From Bacillus sp. N13C7 (lineage in GTDB: Bacteria > Bacillota > Bacilli > Bacillales > Bacillaceae), in the NCBI RefSeq assembly GCF_026790065.1, contig NZ_JALAMO010000019.1, positions 1 through 52,300 on the forward strand: a stretch of 52,300 nt of DNA. The letters are read 5' to 3'. The first letter of the stretch is position 1. Every line of letters starts with the position of its first letter. Positions 1 to 8,896 of this stretch are shown here, piece by piece. Made by a program: the position numbers and the translations under genes. Below the pieces are notes generated by a model. The model ran no database searches and was not told the DNA's origin. It worked only from the letters and a program-made list of their open reading frames with translations.

Positions 1-1
1 G

Positions 2-1264
2 GCGCTGATCGAGCATCATGACGCACTCCGCATGGTTTACCGTGAGGAAAACGGGGACATCATTCAGGCGTATAAACCGATCGGTGAGAGCAAGGTCAGC
101 TTCGAAATCGTGGATCTGTACGGCTCCGATGAAGACATGCTGAAAAGCCAGATCAGGATTCTCGCGAACAGGCTGCAGAGCAGTCTCGATCTGCAAAACG
201 GGCCGCTTCTGAAGGCGGAGCAATACCGTACGGAAGCTGGGGATCACCTGCTCATCGCAGTACACCATCTCGTGGTCGACGGTGTATCTTGGCGGATTTT
301 GCTTGAAGATTTTGCTTCAGGCTACATGCAGGCTGAGAAAGAAGAGAACGTGGTCTTCCCGCAAAAAACAAACTCCTTTAAGGACTGGGCGGAAGAACTT
401 GAGAAATTCAGCCAATCAGCACATCTATTACAGCAGGCTGAATACTGGGCGCAAATTGATGCCGAACAGGTTTCTCCTGTGCCGAAGGATTATGAAACAG
501 TGCAGCGGATGGTCAAACATACATCATCTGTCCTCTATGAATTAACGGAAGAAGACACCAAACATCTCTTAACGGATGTCCATCAGCCATACGGAACTGA
601 AATGAACGATATTCTTCTCTGCGCACTCGGTTTGACAATGAAGGAATGGACAGACGGTGCCAAAATCGGCATAAACCTTGAGGGACACGGACGGGAGGAC
701 ATCATCCCGAATGTCAATATCTCCAGAACGGTCGGCTGGTTTACAGCGCAATATCCTGTTGTGCTTGACATGTCTGAAGCAGATGCCTCAGCCGTGATCA
801 AGTCAGTCAAAGAAAACCTGCGCCGCATTCCGGACAAAGGTGTTGGCTACGGCATTCTCCGTTATTTCACAGAAAAAACGGAAACAAAGGGCTTCACGCC
901 AGAGATCAGCTTCAACTATTTGGGCCAATTCGACAGTGAGGTAAAAACCGATTTCTTTGAGCCATCCGCTTTCGATATGGGGCGCCAAGTAAGCGAGGAA
1001 TCAGAAGCACTGTACGCTTTAAGCTTTAGCGGCATGATCAGAAACGGCCGATTTGTGCTTTCCTGCTCCTACAATGAGAAGGAGTTTGAAAGAGCTACGA
1101 TCGAGGAGCAAATGGAACGGTTTAAAGAAAACCTCCTGATGCTGATCCGCCATTGCACGGAAAAAGAGGACAAGGAGTTTACCCCAAGCGACTTTAGTGC
1201 CGAAGACCTTGGAATGGACGAGATGGGCGATATCTTTGACATGCTTGAGGAGAATTTAAAATAA
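2..1264 (+). CDS. srfAB: Surfactin synthetase subunit B, C-terminal end (partial)
   Basis: This is the 3' end of a large non-ribosomal peptide synthetase; the frame is open from base 2 and the 5' part lies outside the window. What remains is an epimerization domain, a condensation-domain relative that carries the HHxxxDG motif (HHLVVDG, encoded near base 264). In SrfAB this last domain converts carrier-bound L-Leu to D-Leu. The extreme C-terminus is an acidic helix (MDEMGDIFDMLEENL) of the kind that acts as a donor docking (COM) segment for the next subunit. srfAC starts 36 bases downstream, consistent with the surfactin operon. The comS gene, which is nested inside srfAB in B. subtilis, would lie upstream of this window and is not present. 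Confidence 0.97.
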   Translation, partial: ALIEHHDALRMVYREENGDIIQAYKPIGESKVSFEIVDLYGSDEDMLKSQIRILANRLQSSLDLQNGPLLKAEQYRTEAGDHLLIAVHHLVVDGVSWRILLEDFASGYMQAEKEENVVFPQKTNSFKDWAEELEKFSQSAHLLQQAEYWAQIDAEQVSPVPKDYETVQRMVKHTSSVLYELTEEDTKHLLTDVHQPYGTEMNDILLCALGLTMKEWTDGAKIGINLEGHGREDIIPNVNISRTVGWFTAQYPVVLDMSEADASAVIKSVKENLRRIPDKGVGYGILRYFTEKTETKGFTPEISFNYLGQFDSEVKTDFFEPSAFDMGRQVSEESEALYALSFSGMIRNGRFVLSCSYNEKEFERATIEEQMERFKENLLMLIRHCTEKEDKEFTPSDFSAEDLGMDEMGDIFDMLEENLK

Positions 1265-1300
1265 AACGCAAGGGAATTACAGAAGGCGGGAGCGAAACAT

Positions 1301-4300
1301 ATGAGTCAATTTAGCAAGGACCAGGTTCAAGATATGTATTACCTATCGCCGATGCAGGAAGGGATGCTGTTTCATACCATCCTGAATCCCGGCCAGAGCT
1401 TTTACCTTGAACAAATCACGATGAAAGTAAAAGGCAGCTTGAATATCAAATGCCTTGAAGAGAGCATGAATGTGATTATGGACCGGTACGATGTATTTCG
1501 TACCGTGTTCATTCACGAAAAAGTAAAAAGACCTGTCCAAGTCGTATTGAAAAAACGGCAGTTTCATATAGAAGAAATTGATCTGACACATGTAACGGGC
1601 AGCGAGCAAACAGCCAAAATCAATGAATATAAAGAACAGGATAAGATCAAGGGCTTTGACTTGACGCGGGATATTCCCATGCGGGCAGCCATTTTCAAAA
1701 AAGCCGAAGAAAGCTTTGAATGGGTGTGGAGCTACCATCACATTATTTTGGACGGATGGTGCTTCGGCATCGTCGTGCAGGATCTGTTTACGGTATACAA
1801 CGCCCTGCGTGAACAAAAGCCGTACAGCCTGCCGCCTGTCAAACCGTATAAAGACTACATCAAGTGGCTTGAAAAGCAGGATAAACAAGCATCACTGCGT
1901 TACTGGCGCGAGTACCTGGAGGATGTTGAAGCACAGACGACGTTTGCAGAGCAAAGAAAGAAACAGAAGGACGGCTACGAGCCGAAAGAGCTGCTATTCT
2001 CACTGCCTGAGGCGGAAACAAAGGCCTTTACCGAGCTCGCAAAATCGCAGCATACCACTTTAAGTACGGCGCTGCAGGCAGCCTGGAGCGTATTGATCAG
2101 CCGCTATCAGCAGTCTGACGATTTGACCTTCGGAACAGTCGTTTCCGGTCGCCCCGCGGAAATCAAAGGCGTTGAACATATGGTTGGGCTGTTTATCAAC
2201 GTTGTTCCGCGACGTGTGAAACTGTCTGAGGATATGACATTTAACGGTTTGCTTAAGCAGCTTCAAGAGCAATCGCTTCAGTCTGAGCCGCATCAATATG
2301 TGCCGCTTTATGACATCCAAAGCCAGGCCGATCAGCCAAAACTGATTGACCACATCATTGTCTTTGAGAATTATCCGCTTCAGGATGCGAAAAATGAAGA
2401 AAACAGTGAAAATGGCTTTGATATGGAGGACGTACATGTTTTTGAGAAGTCAAATTATGATCTCAACCTGATGGCTTCCCCGGGGGATGAGCTGCTGATT
2501 AAGCTTGCCTATAATGAGAATGTGTTTGATGAGGCGTTTATTCTGCGTTTGAAATCTCAGCTTCTCACAGCAATTCAGCAGCTCATTGAGACGCCGGATC
2601 AGCCTGTAAACACAATCAACCTCATTGACGACAAGGAGAGAGCGTTTCTGCTTGCCGGCTTAAACCCGCCGGCTCAAACTCATGAGGCAAAGCCTCTGAC
2701 GCATTGGTTCAAGGAAGCGTTGGACGTTAATCCTGATGCGCCGGCGCTTACGTATTCCGGCCAGACGCTTTCCTATCGCGAATTAGATGAGGAAGCGAAC
2801 CGTCTTGCACGCCGTTTGCAAAAGCAAGGTGCGGGCAAAGGCTCCGTAGTAGCGTTGTACACGAAGCGCTCGCTTGAACTGGTGATCGGCATTATCGGTG
2901 TGTTAAAAGCGGGAGCGGCCTATCTGCCGGTTGATCCGAAGCTGCCGGAGGACCGAATCTCGTACATGCTGAGTGACAGCGGGGCGGTTTGTCTGCTGAC
3001 ACATCAGGAGATGAAAGAAAAAGCGGCTCAGCTGCCGTATACAGGCACAACGCTCTTCATCGATGACCAAATAAGGTTTGAAGAACAGGCAAGCGATCCT
3101 GTGACAGCAATTGATCCCGATGACCCGGCATATATCATGTATACGTCCGGCACAACTGGTAAGCCGAAGGGCAATATTACCACTCATGCCAATATTCAAG
3201 GATTGGTCAAGCATGTAGATTACATGGCATTTTCTGAAAAAGATACGTTCTTATCTGTTTCGAATTACGCCTTTGACGCATTTACCTTTGATCTCTACGC
3301 TTCCATGCTGAATGCGGCACGGCTCATTATCGCGGATGAACATACGCTGCTTGATACAGAGCGGCTCACAGATCTGATCCGGCAAGAGAACGTCAATGTC
3401 ATGTTTGCGACAACTGCACTATTTAATCTTCTGACTGATGCGGGAGAGGATTGGATGAAGGGGCTTCGCTGCGTGTTATTCGGCGGAGAGCGCGCGTCAG
3501 TGCCTCACGTCAGAAAAGCGCTGCGTGTCATGGGACCGGGCAAGCTGATTAACTGCTACGGACCGACTGAGGGAACGGTGTTTGCGACAGCTCACGTCGT
3601 ACATGATATTCCGGATTCCATCTCCTCATTGCCGATTGGAAAGCCGATCAGCAACGCCAGCGTTTATATTCTCAACGAGCAAAACCAGCTTCAGCCATTT
3701 GGAGCGATCGGTGAACTGTGCATCAGCGGAATGGGCGTGTCAAAAGGATATGTAAACCGCCACGACCTGACGAAGAAAAAGTTTATCACCAACCCGTTCA
3801 AACCGGGAGAAACGCTTTACCGCACAGGGGATTTGGCACGCTGGCTGCCGGACGGAACGCTTGAATACGCTGGCCGTATTGACGACCAGGTCAAAATACG
3901 CGGGCACCGGATTGAGCTTGAAGAAATCGAAAAGCAGCTGCAGGAATACCCGGGCGTGAATGATGCGGTCGTTGTGGCAGACCGCCATGAGTCTGGCGAT
4001 GCATCAATCAATGCCTACCTCGTGAACCGGACGCAGCTATCAGTTAAAGACGTGAAGGCGCACCTGAAAAAACAGCTTCCTGCTTATATGGTGCCGCAAA
4101 CCTTTACGTTCTTGGAGGAGCTTCCTTTAACGACAAATGGAAAAGTCAATAAACGGCTGCTGCCAAAACCTGATCAGGATCAGCTGGCGGAGGAATGGAT
4201 CGGGCCACGCGACGAGACGGAAGAAACGATCGCAAAAATCTGGTCTGAGATTCTCGGCAGACAGCAGGTCGGCATTCATGACGATTTCTTTGCGCTTGGC

Positions 4301-5128
4301 GGGCACTCCTTAAAGGCAATGACCGCCGCTTCTCGCATCAAGAAAGAGCTTGCGATTGATCTCCCGGTAAAACTTTTGTTTGAAGCACCGACGATCGCCG
4401 GCATTTCAGCGTATCTGAAAAACGGGGGCTCATATGGATTGCAGGATGTAACGATAATGAATCCCGATCAGGAGCAGATCATTTTTGCATTCCCGCCAGT
4501 CTTAGGCTATGGCATCATGTACCAAAACCTGGCCAGCCGCCTATCGTCATACAAGCTGTGCGCCTTTGATTTCATTGAGGAGGAAAGCCGGCTTGACCGC
4601 TATGCGGATTTGATCCAGGAGCTTCAGCCGGAAGGGCCTTTGACACTGTTCGGGTATTCGGCGGGTTGCAGTCTGGCGTTTGAAGCAGCCAAAAAGCTTG
4701 AGGAACAAGGACGTACTGTTCAGCGGATCATCATGGTGGATTCCTATAAAAAACAAGGTGTCAGTGATCTCGACGGACGCACGGTTGAGAATGATGTCGA
4801 AGCGTTGATGAATGTCAATCGGGACAATGAAGCGCTCAACAGCGAAGCCGTCAAACAAGGCCTCAAGCAAAAAACACACGCCTTTTACTCTTACTATGTC
4901 AACCTGATCAGCACAGGACAGGTGAAAGCTGATATTGATCTGCTGACATCTGGCGCTGATTTTGACATGCCGGAATGGCTTGCGACGTGGGAAGAGGCAA
5001 CAACAGGTGCTTACCGTGTGAAAAGAGGCTTCGGAACACACGCTGAAATGCTGCAGGGCGAAACACTAGATAGGAATGCAGGGATTTTACTCGAATTTCT
5101 TAATACACAAACCGAAACGGTTTCTTAA
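1301..5128 (+). CDS. srfAC: Surfactin synthetase subunit C (termination module C-A-T-TE)
   Basis: This 1275-residue single-module synthetase adds the final leucine and releases the lipoheptapeptide as a lactone. The domains in order are condensation (HHIILDG, His at 146-147), adenylation (core motif YTSGTTGKPKG from about residue 614), peptidyl carrier (GGHSL, phosphopantetheine serine at 1003) and type I thioesterase (GYSAG, nucleophile Ser1120). These positions equal those known for SrfA-C, and the length is that of the family. The N-terminus (SQFSKDQVQDMYYLSP) matches an acceptor docking segment that would receive SrfAB. Its carrier serine is the substrate of Sfp, encoded at 10.2-10.9 kb. 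The ATG is preceded by a modest ribosome site (GAAGGCGGGAG). Confidence 0.98.
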   Translation: MSQFSKDQVQDMYYLSPMQEGMLFHTILNPGQSFYLEQITMKVKGSLNIKCLEESMNVIMDRYDVFRTVFIHEKVKRPVQVVLKKRQFHIEEIDLTHVTGSEQTAKINEYKEQDKIKGFDLTRDIPMRAAIFKKAEESFEWVWSYHHIILDGWCFGIVVQDLFTVYNALREQKPYSLPPVKPYKDYIKWLEKQDKQASLRYWREYLEDVEAQTTFAEQRKKQKDGYEPKELLFSLPEAETKAFTELAKSQHTTLSTALQAAWSVLISRYQQSDDLTFGTVVSGRPAEIKGVEHMVGLFINVVPRRVKLSEDMTFNGLLKQLQEQSLQSEPHQYVPLYDIQSQADQPKLIDHIIVFENYPLQDAKNEENSENGFDMEDVHVFEKSNYDLNLMASPGDELLIKLAYNENVFDEAFILRLKSQLLTAIQQLIETPDQPVNTINLIDDKERAFLLAGLNPPAQTHEAKPLTHWFKEALDVNPDAPALTYSGQTLSYRELDEEANRLARRLQKQGAGKGSVVALYTKRSLELVIGIIGVLKAGAAYLPVDPKLPEDRISYMLSDSGAVCLLTHQEMKEKAAQLPYTGTTLFIDDQIRFEEQASDPVTAIDPDDPAYIMYTSGTTGKPKGNITTHANIQGLVKHVDYMAFSEKDTFLSVSNYAFDAFTFDLYASMLNAARLIIADEHTLLDTERLTDLIRQENVNVMFATTALFNLLTDAGEDWMKGLRCVLFGGERASVPHVRKALRVMGPGKLINCYGPTEGTVFATAHVVHDIPDSISSLPIGKPISNASVYILNEQNQLQPFGAIGELCISGMGVSKGYVNRHDLTKKKFITNPFKPGETLYRTGDLARWLPDGTLEYAGRIDDQVKIRGHRIELEEIEKQLQEYPGVNDAVVVADRHESGDASINAYLVNRTQLSVKDVKAHLKKQLPAYMVPQTFTFLEELPLTTNGKVNKRLLPKPDQDQLAEEWIGPRDETEETIAKIWSEILGRQQVGIHDDFFALGGHSLKAMTAASRIKKELAIDLPVKLLFEAPTIAGISAYLKNGGSYGLQDVTIMNPDQEQIIFAFPPVLGYGIMYQNLASRLSSYKLCAFDFIEEESRLDRYADLIQELQPEGPLTLFGYSAGCSLAFEAAKKLEEQGRTVQRIIMVDSYKKQGVSDLDGRTVENDVEALMNVNRDNEALNSEAVKQGLKQKTHAFYSYYVNLISTGQVKADIDLLTSGADFDMPEWLATWEEATTGAYRVKRGFGTHAEMLQGETLDRNAGILLEFLNTQTETVS

Positions 5129-5155
5129 ATGAAGTGTGAAAGGAGGAGACAGCCA

Positions 5156-5884
5156 ATGAGCCAACTCTTCAAATCCTTTGATGCGTCGGAAAAAACGCAG
5201 CTCATCTGTTTTCCATTTGCCGGCGGCTACTCAGCATCGTTTCGCCCTCTCCATGCTTTTTTGCAGGGAGAGTGTGAGATGCTCGCTGCCGAGCCTCCAG
5301 GACACGGCACGAACCAAACGTCAGCCATTGAGGATCTCGAAGAGCTGACCGATTTGTACAAACAAGATTTGAACCTTCGTCCTGATCGGCCGTTTGTGCT
5401 GTTCGGACACAGTATGGGCGGCATGATCACCTTCAGGCTGGCGCAAAAGCTGGAGCGTGAAGGCATATTTCCGCAGGCGGTTATCATTTCTGCGATACAG
5501 CCGCCGCATATTCAGCGGAAGAAAGTATCCCATCTGCCTGATGATCAGTTTCTTGATCATATTATTCAATTAGGCGGGATGCCCGCTGAGCTCGTTGAAA
5601 ATAAGGAGGTCATGTCCTTTTTCCTGCCTTCCTTCCGATCAGATTACCGGGCTCTTGAACAATTTGAGCTTCACGATATGGCCTCGATCCAATCGCCTGT
5701 TCATGTCTTTAACGGGCTTGATGATGAGAAATGTATACGGGATGCGGAAGGCTGGAAGAAGTGGGCGCAAGACATTACATTCCATGAATTTGCTGGTGGG
5801 CACATGTTTCTGCTGTCACATACGGAAGAAGTGGCAGAACGGATTTTTGCGATATTGAACCAGCATCCAATCATTCAGTCGTGA
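5156..5884 (+). CDS. srfAD: Surfactin type II thioesterase SrfAD
   Basis: This 242-residue alpha/beta hydrolase is an external thioesterase that clears misprimed carrier domains (acetyl or wrong aminoacyl groups on the 4'-phosphopantetheine arm) and so keeps the surfactin line running. The nucleophile motif GHSMG places the serine at residue 86; the C-terminal histidine lies in GGHMF. The ATG at 5156 is preceded by AAAGGAGGAGA at good distance. The frame also has an ATG at 5129 directly after the srfAC stop, but it has no ribosome site and gives a tail atypical for the family. It is the last gene of the operon and a terminator follows directly. Confidence 0.96.
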   Translation: MSQLFKSFDASEKTQLICFPFAGGYSASFRPLHAFLQGECEMLAAEPPGHGTNQTSAIEDLEELTDLYKQDLNLRPDRPFVLFGHSMGGMITFRLAQKLEREGIFPQAVIISAIQPPHIQRKKVSHLPDDQFLDHIIQLGGMPAELVENKEVMSFFLPSFRSDYRALEQFELHDMASIQSPVHVFNGLDDEKCIRDAEGWKKWAQDITFHEFAGGHMFLLSHTEEVAERIFAILNQHPIIQS

Positions 5885-5886
5885 TC

Positions 5887-5920
5887 AAAAGCGGACAGCG
5901 CCTGCTGTTCCGCTTTTTTT
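5887..5920 (+). terminator. Rho-independent terminator of the surfactin operon
   Basis: A hairpin with arms AAAGCGG/CCGCTTT, extended by CAG/CTG and closed by a short loop, is followed by a run of seven T. It begins two bases after the srfAD stop and lies before the separate ycxA promoter. Confidence 0.85.
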
Positions 5921-5940
5921 GTGGAGTGGCAATTTTCACA

Positions 5941-5949
5941 TGATATAAT
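5941..5949 (+). promoter_or_regulatory. Extended -10 promoter of ycxA
   Basis: TGATATAAT is a perfect TATAAT preceded by TG one base upstream (extended -10). No good -35 hexamer is visible 17 bases upstream. It lies 33 bases before the ycxA start codon, so ycxA need not depend on read-through from srf. Confidence 0.6.
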
Positions 5950-5981
5950 AGTCGAAATACTCAAAAAAGGAAGGTCGAAAC

Positions 5982-7208
5982 ATGCGCACGTCCTCTAAGA
6001 TGAAATGGTTTGTATTGCTGTTTACGTTTGTTTTCGCCATCGGAATGAACTCATTCAGAAATTCCTTTCAATTTTTTATGCTGCCAATGGCGGATACCTT
6101 TCATGCCGACAGGTCATTGATCTCTGTTTCTGTCAGCGTTTTTATGGTCACAACTGGCATTGTTCAGTTTTTTGTCGGGTTTTTTATCGACCGGTTCAGC
6201 GTGAGAAAGATTATGGCGCTTGGCGCTGTTTGTATCAGCGCAAGCTTTTTGGTGCTTCCGTATTCGCCGAGCGTTCATGTGTTTTCCGCCATTTACGGTG
6301 TGCTCGGCGGAATCGGCTATTCCTGCGCGGTCGGCGTGACGACCCAGTATTTCATCAGCCGCTGGTTTGACACCCACAAAGGTCTGGCGCTCGCTATTTT
6401 GACCAATGCCAACTCTGCGGGCCTGCTGCTGCTTTCGCCCATTTGGGCCGCGGCTCCGTATCATGCCGGCTGGCAAAACACCTATACGATATTAGGCATC
6501 GTCATGGCGGCTGTTCTGCTGCCGCTTCTCGCCTTCGGGATGAAGCACCCTCCGCATGCACAAGCGCACCCTGTGAAAAAATCTTATGACTGGCGGGGAT
6601 TTTGGAACGTGATGAAGCAGTCCCGGCTTATTCATATCCTGTACTTCGGCGTGTTTACATGCGGATTTTCAATGGGGATCATTGATGCTCATCTCGTTCC
6701 GATGCTCAATGATGCGCATGTCTCTCACGTCAATGGAATGATGGCCGCGTTCGGGGCGTTTATCATCATGGGCGGATTATTGGCGGGCTGGCTGTCAGAT
6801 TTCTTCGGCAGCAGAAGCGTGATGCTATCCATCTTATTTTTCATTCGGCTGCTTAGCCTGATTTGCCTGCTCATTCCCATTCTCGGAATCCATCATAACG
6901 AACTTTGGTACTTCGGTTTTATCCTCCTGTTCGGGCTCAGTTATACAGGCGTGATCCCGCTGACCGCCGCGTCTATTTCAGAAAGCTATCAAACAGGATT
7001 GATCGGTTCGCTTCTAGGCATCAATTTTTTTATCCATCAAATTGCCGGTGCGCTCAGTGTGTACGCGGGCGGTTTGTTTTTTGACATGACTCATGGTTAT
7101 TTGCTGATTATTGTTGTGTGCATCGTGTTTGTGGGTTTATCGGCTGTAATAGAGCTGGTGCCGTTTTTAGATAAACAGAAGGCAAAAGAAACCCACCATT
7201 CCATATAA
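5982..7208 (+). CDS. ycxA: MFS transporter YcxA
   Basis: This 408-residue protein has the hydrophobic pattern of a 12-helix major facilitator permease, with a short loop rich in His and Lys near residue 200 between the two six-helix halves. The family is close to the monocarboxylate/oxalate-formate type of MFS carriers. Position directly behind srfAD, and reports that its overexpression raises surfactin yield, make it a candidate surfactin exporter, but substrate specificity cannot be read from the sequence. The ATG at 5982 follows AAAAGGAAGG. The gene has its own promoter and ends in a hairpin shared with the opposing ycxB. Confidence 0.9.
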   Translation: MRTSSKMKWFVLLFTFVFAIGMNSFRNSFQFFMLPMADTFHADRSLISVSVSVFMVTTGIVQFFVGFFIDRFSVRKIMALGAVCISASFLVLPYSPSVHVFSAIYGVLGGIGYSCAVGVTTQYFISRWFDTHKGLALAILTNANSAGLLLLSPIWAAAPYHAGWQNTYTILGIVMAAVLLPLLAFGMKHPPHAQAHPVKKSYDWRGFWNVMKQSRLIHILYFGVFTCGFSMGIIDAHLVPMLNDAHVSHVNGMMAAFGAFIIMGGLLAGWLSDFFGSRSVMLSILFFIRLLSLICLLIPILGIHHNELWYFGFILLFGLSYTGVIPLTAASISESYQTGLIGSLLGINFFIHQIAGALSVYAGGLFFDMTHGYLLIIVVCIVFVGLSAVIELVPFLDKQKAKETHHSI

Positions 7209-7240
7209 AAGGATCAGCACTGTCAATGCTGATCCTTTTT
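7207..7240. terminator. Bidirectional terminator between ycxA and ycxB
   Basis: A 13-base-pair stem (AAAAGGATCAGCA with TGCTGATCCTTTT) around a 7-base loop has a T run on the plus side and an A run on the other, so it can stop both convergent genes. The stop codon and last codons of ycxB lie inside the hairpin. Confidence 0.85.
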
Positions 7241-7780
7241 AAATTTGAGTTTTTTTGTTCCGATATTTCTAAGGATAATCTCCTTGAATCTGTTCATTTC
7301 CTCTTTGGAATGAAAAAAACGTTTTGGGATCGCAATATATTGGCCACTTGATGTATTGACCCTGAAGATATTTTTATATTCGAAAACAGCTGTGATTTCA
7401 TTCCAATTGAAAATGAGGTCATATTTTTTAGAACATATACGAATTCCTTCTTGGTTCAGAGTATATGTTCTTTTAGATTTCATCCGTTCGTTCTTCTTGT
7501 ATGCTCTGGAAAACTTCACATATAGAAGAAGGAGGAGCAGCAGTGTAAACAGAACTGACATCACGATAATCAAAATACTGTTCATAAACAAGTTAAGCGC
7601 GTCACTGCCATAAACGATACGGGGCCATCCGTTAATGAAGTTAACTGCAGCAAATATGGCGCAAAACAACAGAAAGTAAAAGCATGATATTTTTGCGATT
7701 TGATAAAAAAAGATTTCTCTTACATCCTTAAAAGCGATTTCTCCTGGAAGATTGATACTTTCACTAGCATATTGAACCAT
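7223..7780 (-). CDS. ycxB: YcxB family membrane protein of unknown function
   Basis: This protein of about 185 residues has two hydrophobic stretches in its first half (around residues 27-50 and 65-92), then a basic, soluble C-terminal part with the pattern of the YcxB-like domain (TYTLNQEGIRI, a tryptophan-containing ITAVFEYKN core, then a GQYIAIPKRFF strand). The role is unknown. Two starts are possible. The ATG at 7789 sits only three bases from the GAGGTG ribosome site, whereas the ATG at 7780 has 12 bases of spacing, so I use the latter. It stands alone between two hairpin-bounded units and may run on its own promoter. Confidence 0.75.
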   Translation of the reverse strand: MVQYASESINLPGEIAFKDVREIFFYQIAKISCFYFLLFCAIFAAVNFINGWPRIVYGSDALNLFMNSILIIVMSVLFTLLLLLLLYVKFSRAYKKNERMKSKRTYTLNQEGIRICSKKYDLIFNWNEITAVFEYKNIFRVNTSSGQYIAIPKRFFHSKEEMNRFKEIILRNIGTKKLKFKKDQH

Positions 7781-7833
7781 ACAGTACATTCACACCTCAA
7801 ACCAAGTATTTCCTATCAGTCTAGCACGGTTTC

Positions 7834-8772
7834 TCATTTTTTTACAGAGGTGCGATGGCGGCTTGTTTTTTTCTCCAGGTTGATATTGCTCCCCAGCACG
7901 CCAATAATTATACAAACGGCGCCGGCGAGATGATACCACGCTAGGCTTTCGTTGAGAATCATGACTCCCGCAATCATCGTCACGATGGTGGACACATGAT
8001 TAAAAGCGCTCATTTTAAACGCCTCAATCCGTGACAGCGTATAGTTAGACAAAAACGAAGTGACGAGTGAAGATAGCACACCCAAATACACAATCGCGAG
8101 AACAAAGCCGGGCTCCCGGAATGTCTGAAAATAAGTGCCGACAGTCCCAGCCGCTCCGTGGCGCACAAGGGCGATCGCGTTAAAAACGACAAAACCGATC
8201 GCTGACATAATGTAGGTGAGCTCGGTCAGCTTGAAGCGCTGCGTCATTTTTCTGGCAGCGGTATTGTACATCGCGGAGGACAAAGCGGACAGCAGGATCA
8301 GCAAAGAGCCTTTTAAGCTGGCTGATTCCACGTCAACGCCTTTCATCACAAAAATAAACATGACGCCGGCAACGGATAAAACGGTGAACCCCTTCTGCGC
8401 CCACGTCGAGCGTTCCTTTAAAACATAAGCGGCAAAGATCATCGTGAAAATCGGAATGGCTGCCTGAATAATTCCCGCTTCAGAAGAGGTCGAGTACACA
8501 AGGCCAAATGCCTGAAAGCTGAAAAACAACGCCGGATACAGCAGGGCGAGCGGCAAAATGGCAATGACGTCCTTTACACGGATTGATAGTTTTACCCAGC
8601 CGAATAAGACCGGTACAGTGGCCGCAGCAAACGCAATGGTGAACCGATGCGCCAGAATATCAAACGGTTCGGCTGTTTGCAGTGCGATTTTTACGAATAG
8701 AAAGGATAAACCGATAATGAATGAATATAAGATAGCCGCCATATAAGCGGAGGCTAGCTGATGTTTAACCAT
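7834..8772 (-). CDS. ycxC: EamA/DMT family transporter YcxC
   Basis: This 312-residue protein has about ten hydrophobic segments arranged as two EamA repeats, the drug/metabolite transporter fold used for export of amino acids or other small molecules. The start ATG follows AAAGGAGCA. It is divergently transcribed from ycxD, a MocR-type regulator, with about 124 bases between the start codons. By analogy with other MocR-transporter pairs, YcxD probably controls ycxC in response to an amino-acid or pyridoxal-phosphate related signal. The substrate is unknown. Confidence 0.88.
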   Translation of the reverse strand: MVKHQLASAYMAAILYSFIIGLSFLFVKIALQTAEPFDILAHRFTIAFAAATVPVLFGWVKLSIRVKDVIAILPLALLYPALFFSFQAFGLVYSTSSEAGIIQAAIPIFTMIFAAYVLKERSTWAQKGFTVLSVAGVMFIFVMKGVDVESASLKGSLLILLSALSSAMYNTAARKMTQRFKLTELTYIMSAIGFVVFNAIALVRHGAAGTVGTYFQTFREPGFVLAIVYLGVLSSLVTSFLSNYTLSRIEAFKMSAFNHVSTIVTMIAGVMILNESLAWYHLAGAVCIIIGVLGSNINLEKKTSRHRTSVKK

Positions 8773-8843
8773 AATGGGAGGTGCTCCTTTACCTGAATTG
8801 CAGCGCCGGTCGCTCTATTATATTGTATGGCTGTGACCAGAAC

Positions 8844-8879
8844 GGTACAATGAGAAAAACGATGAACTGTACCGGTACA
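8844..8879. promoter_or_regulatory. Candidate YcxD operator between ycxC and ycxD
   Basis: GGTACA occurs at 8844-8849 and again at 8874-8879, a direct repeat exactly 30 bases apart, about three helical turns. An inverted copy, TGTACC at 8868-8873, abuts the second repeat to form the perfect 12-base palindrome TGTACCGGTACA. The arrangement of two direct half-sites plus an inverted one resembles the GabR operator at 43.8 kb, and YcxD belongs to the same family. Function is inferred. Confidence 0.5.
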
Positions 8880-8896
8880 AAACAGGGGGTGTACGC

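Noticed and set aside
1343..1888. Long antisense open frame of 181 codons inside srfAC
   Set aside because: It lies fully opposite a conserved condensation domain, has a composition typical of a shadow frame and no ribosome site; the same holds for 4547-5041 and 2060-2437.
5129..5155. ATG directly after the srfAC stop as start of srfAD
   Set aside because: It has no ribosome site of its own and would add nine residues not seen in type II thioesterases; the ATG at 5156 has AAAGGAGGAGA.
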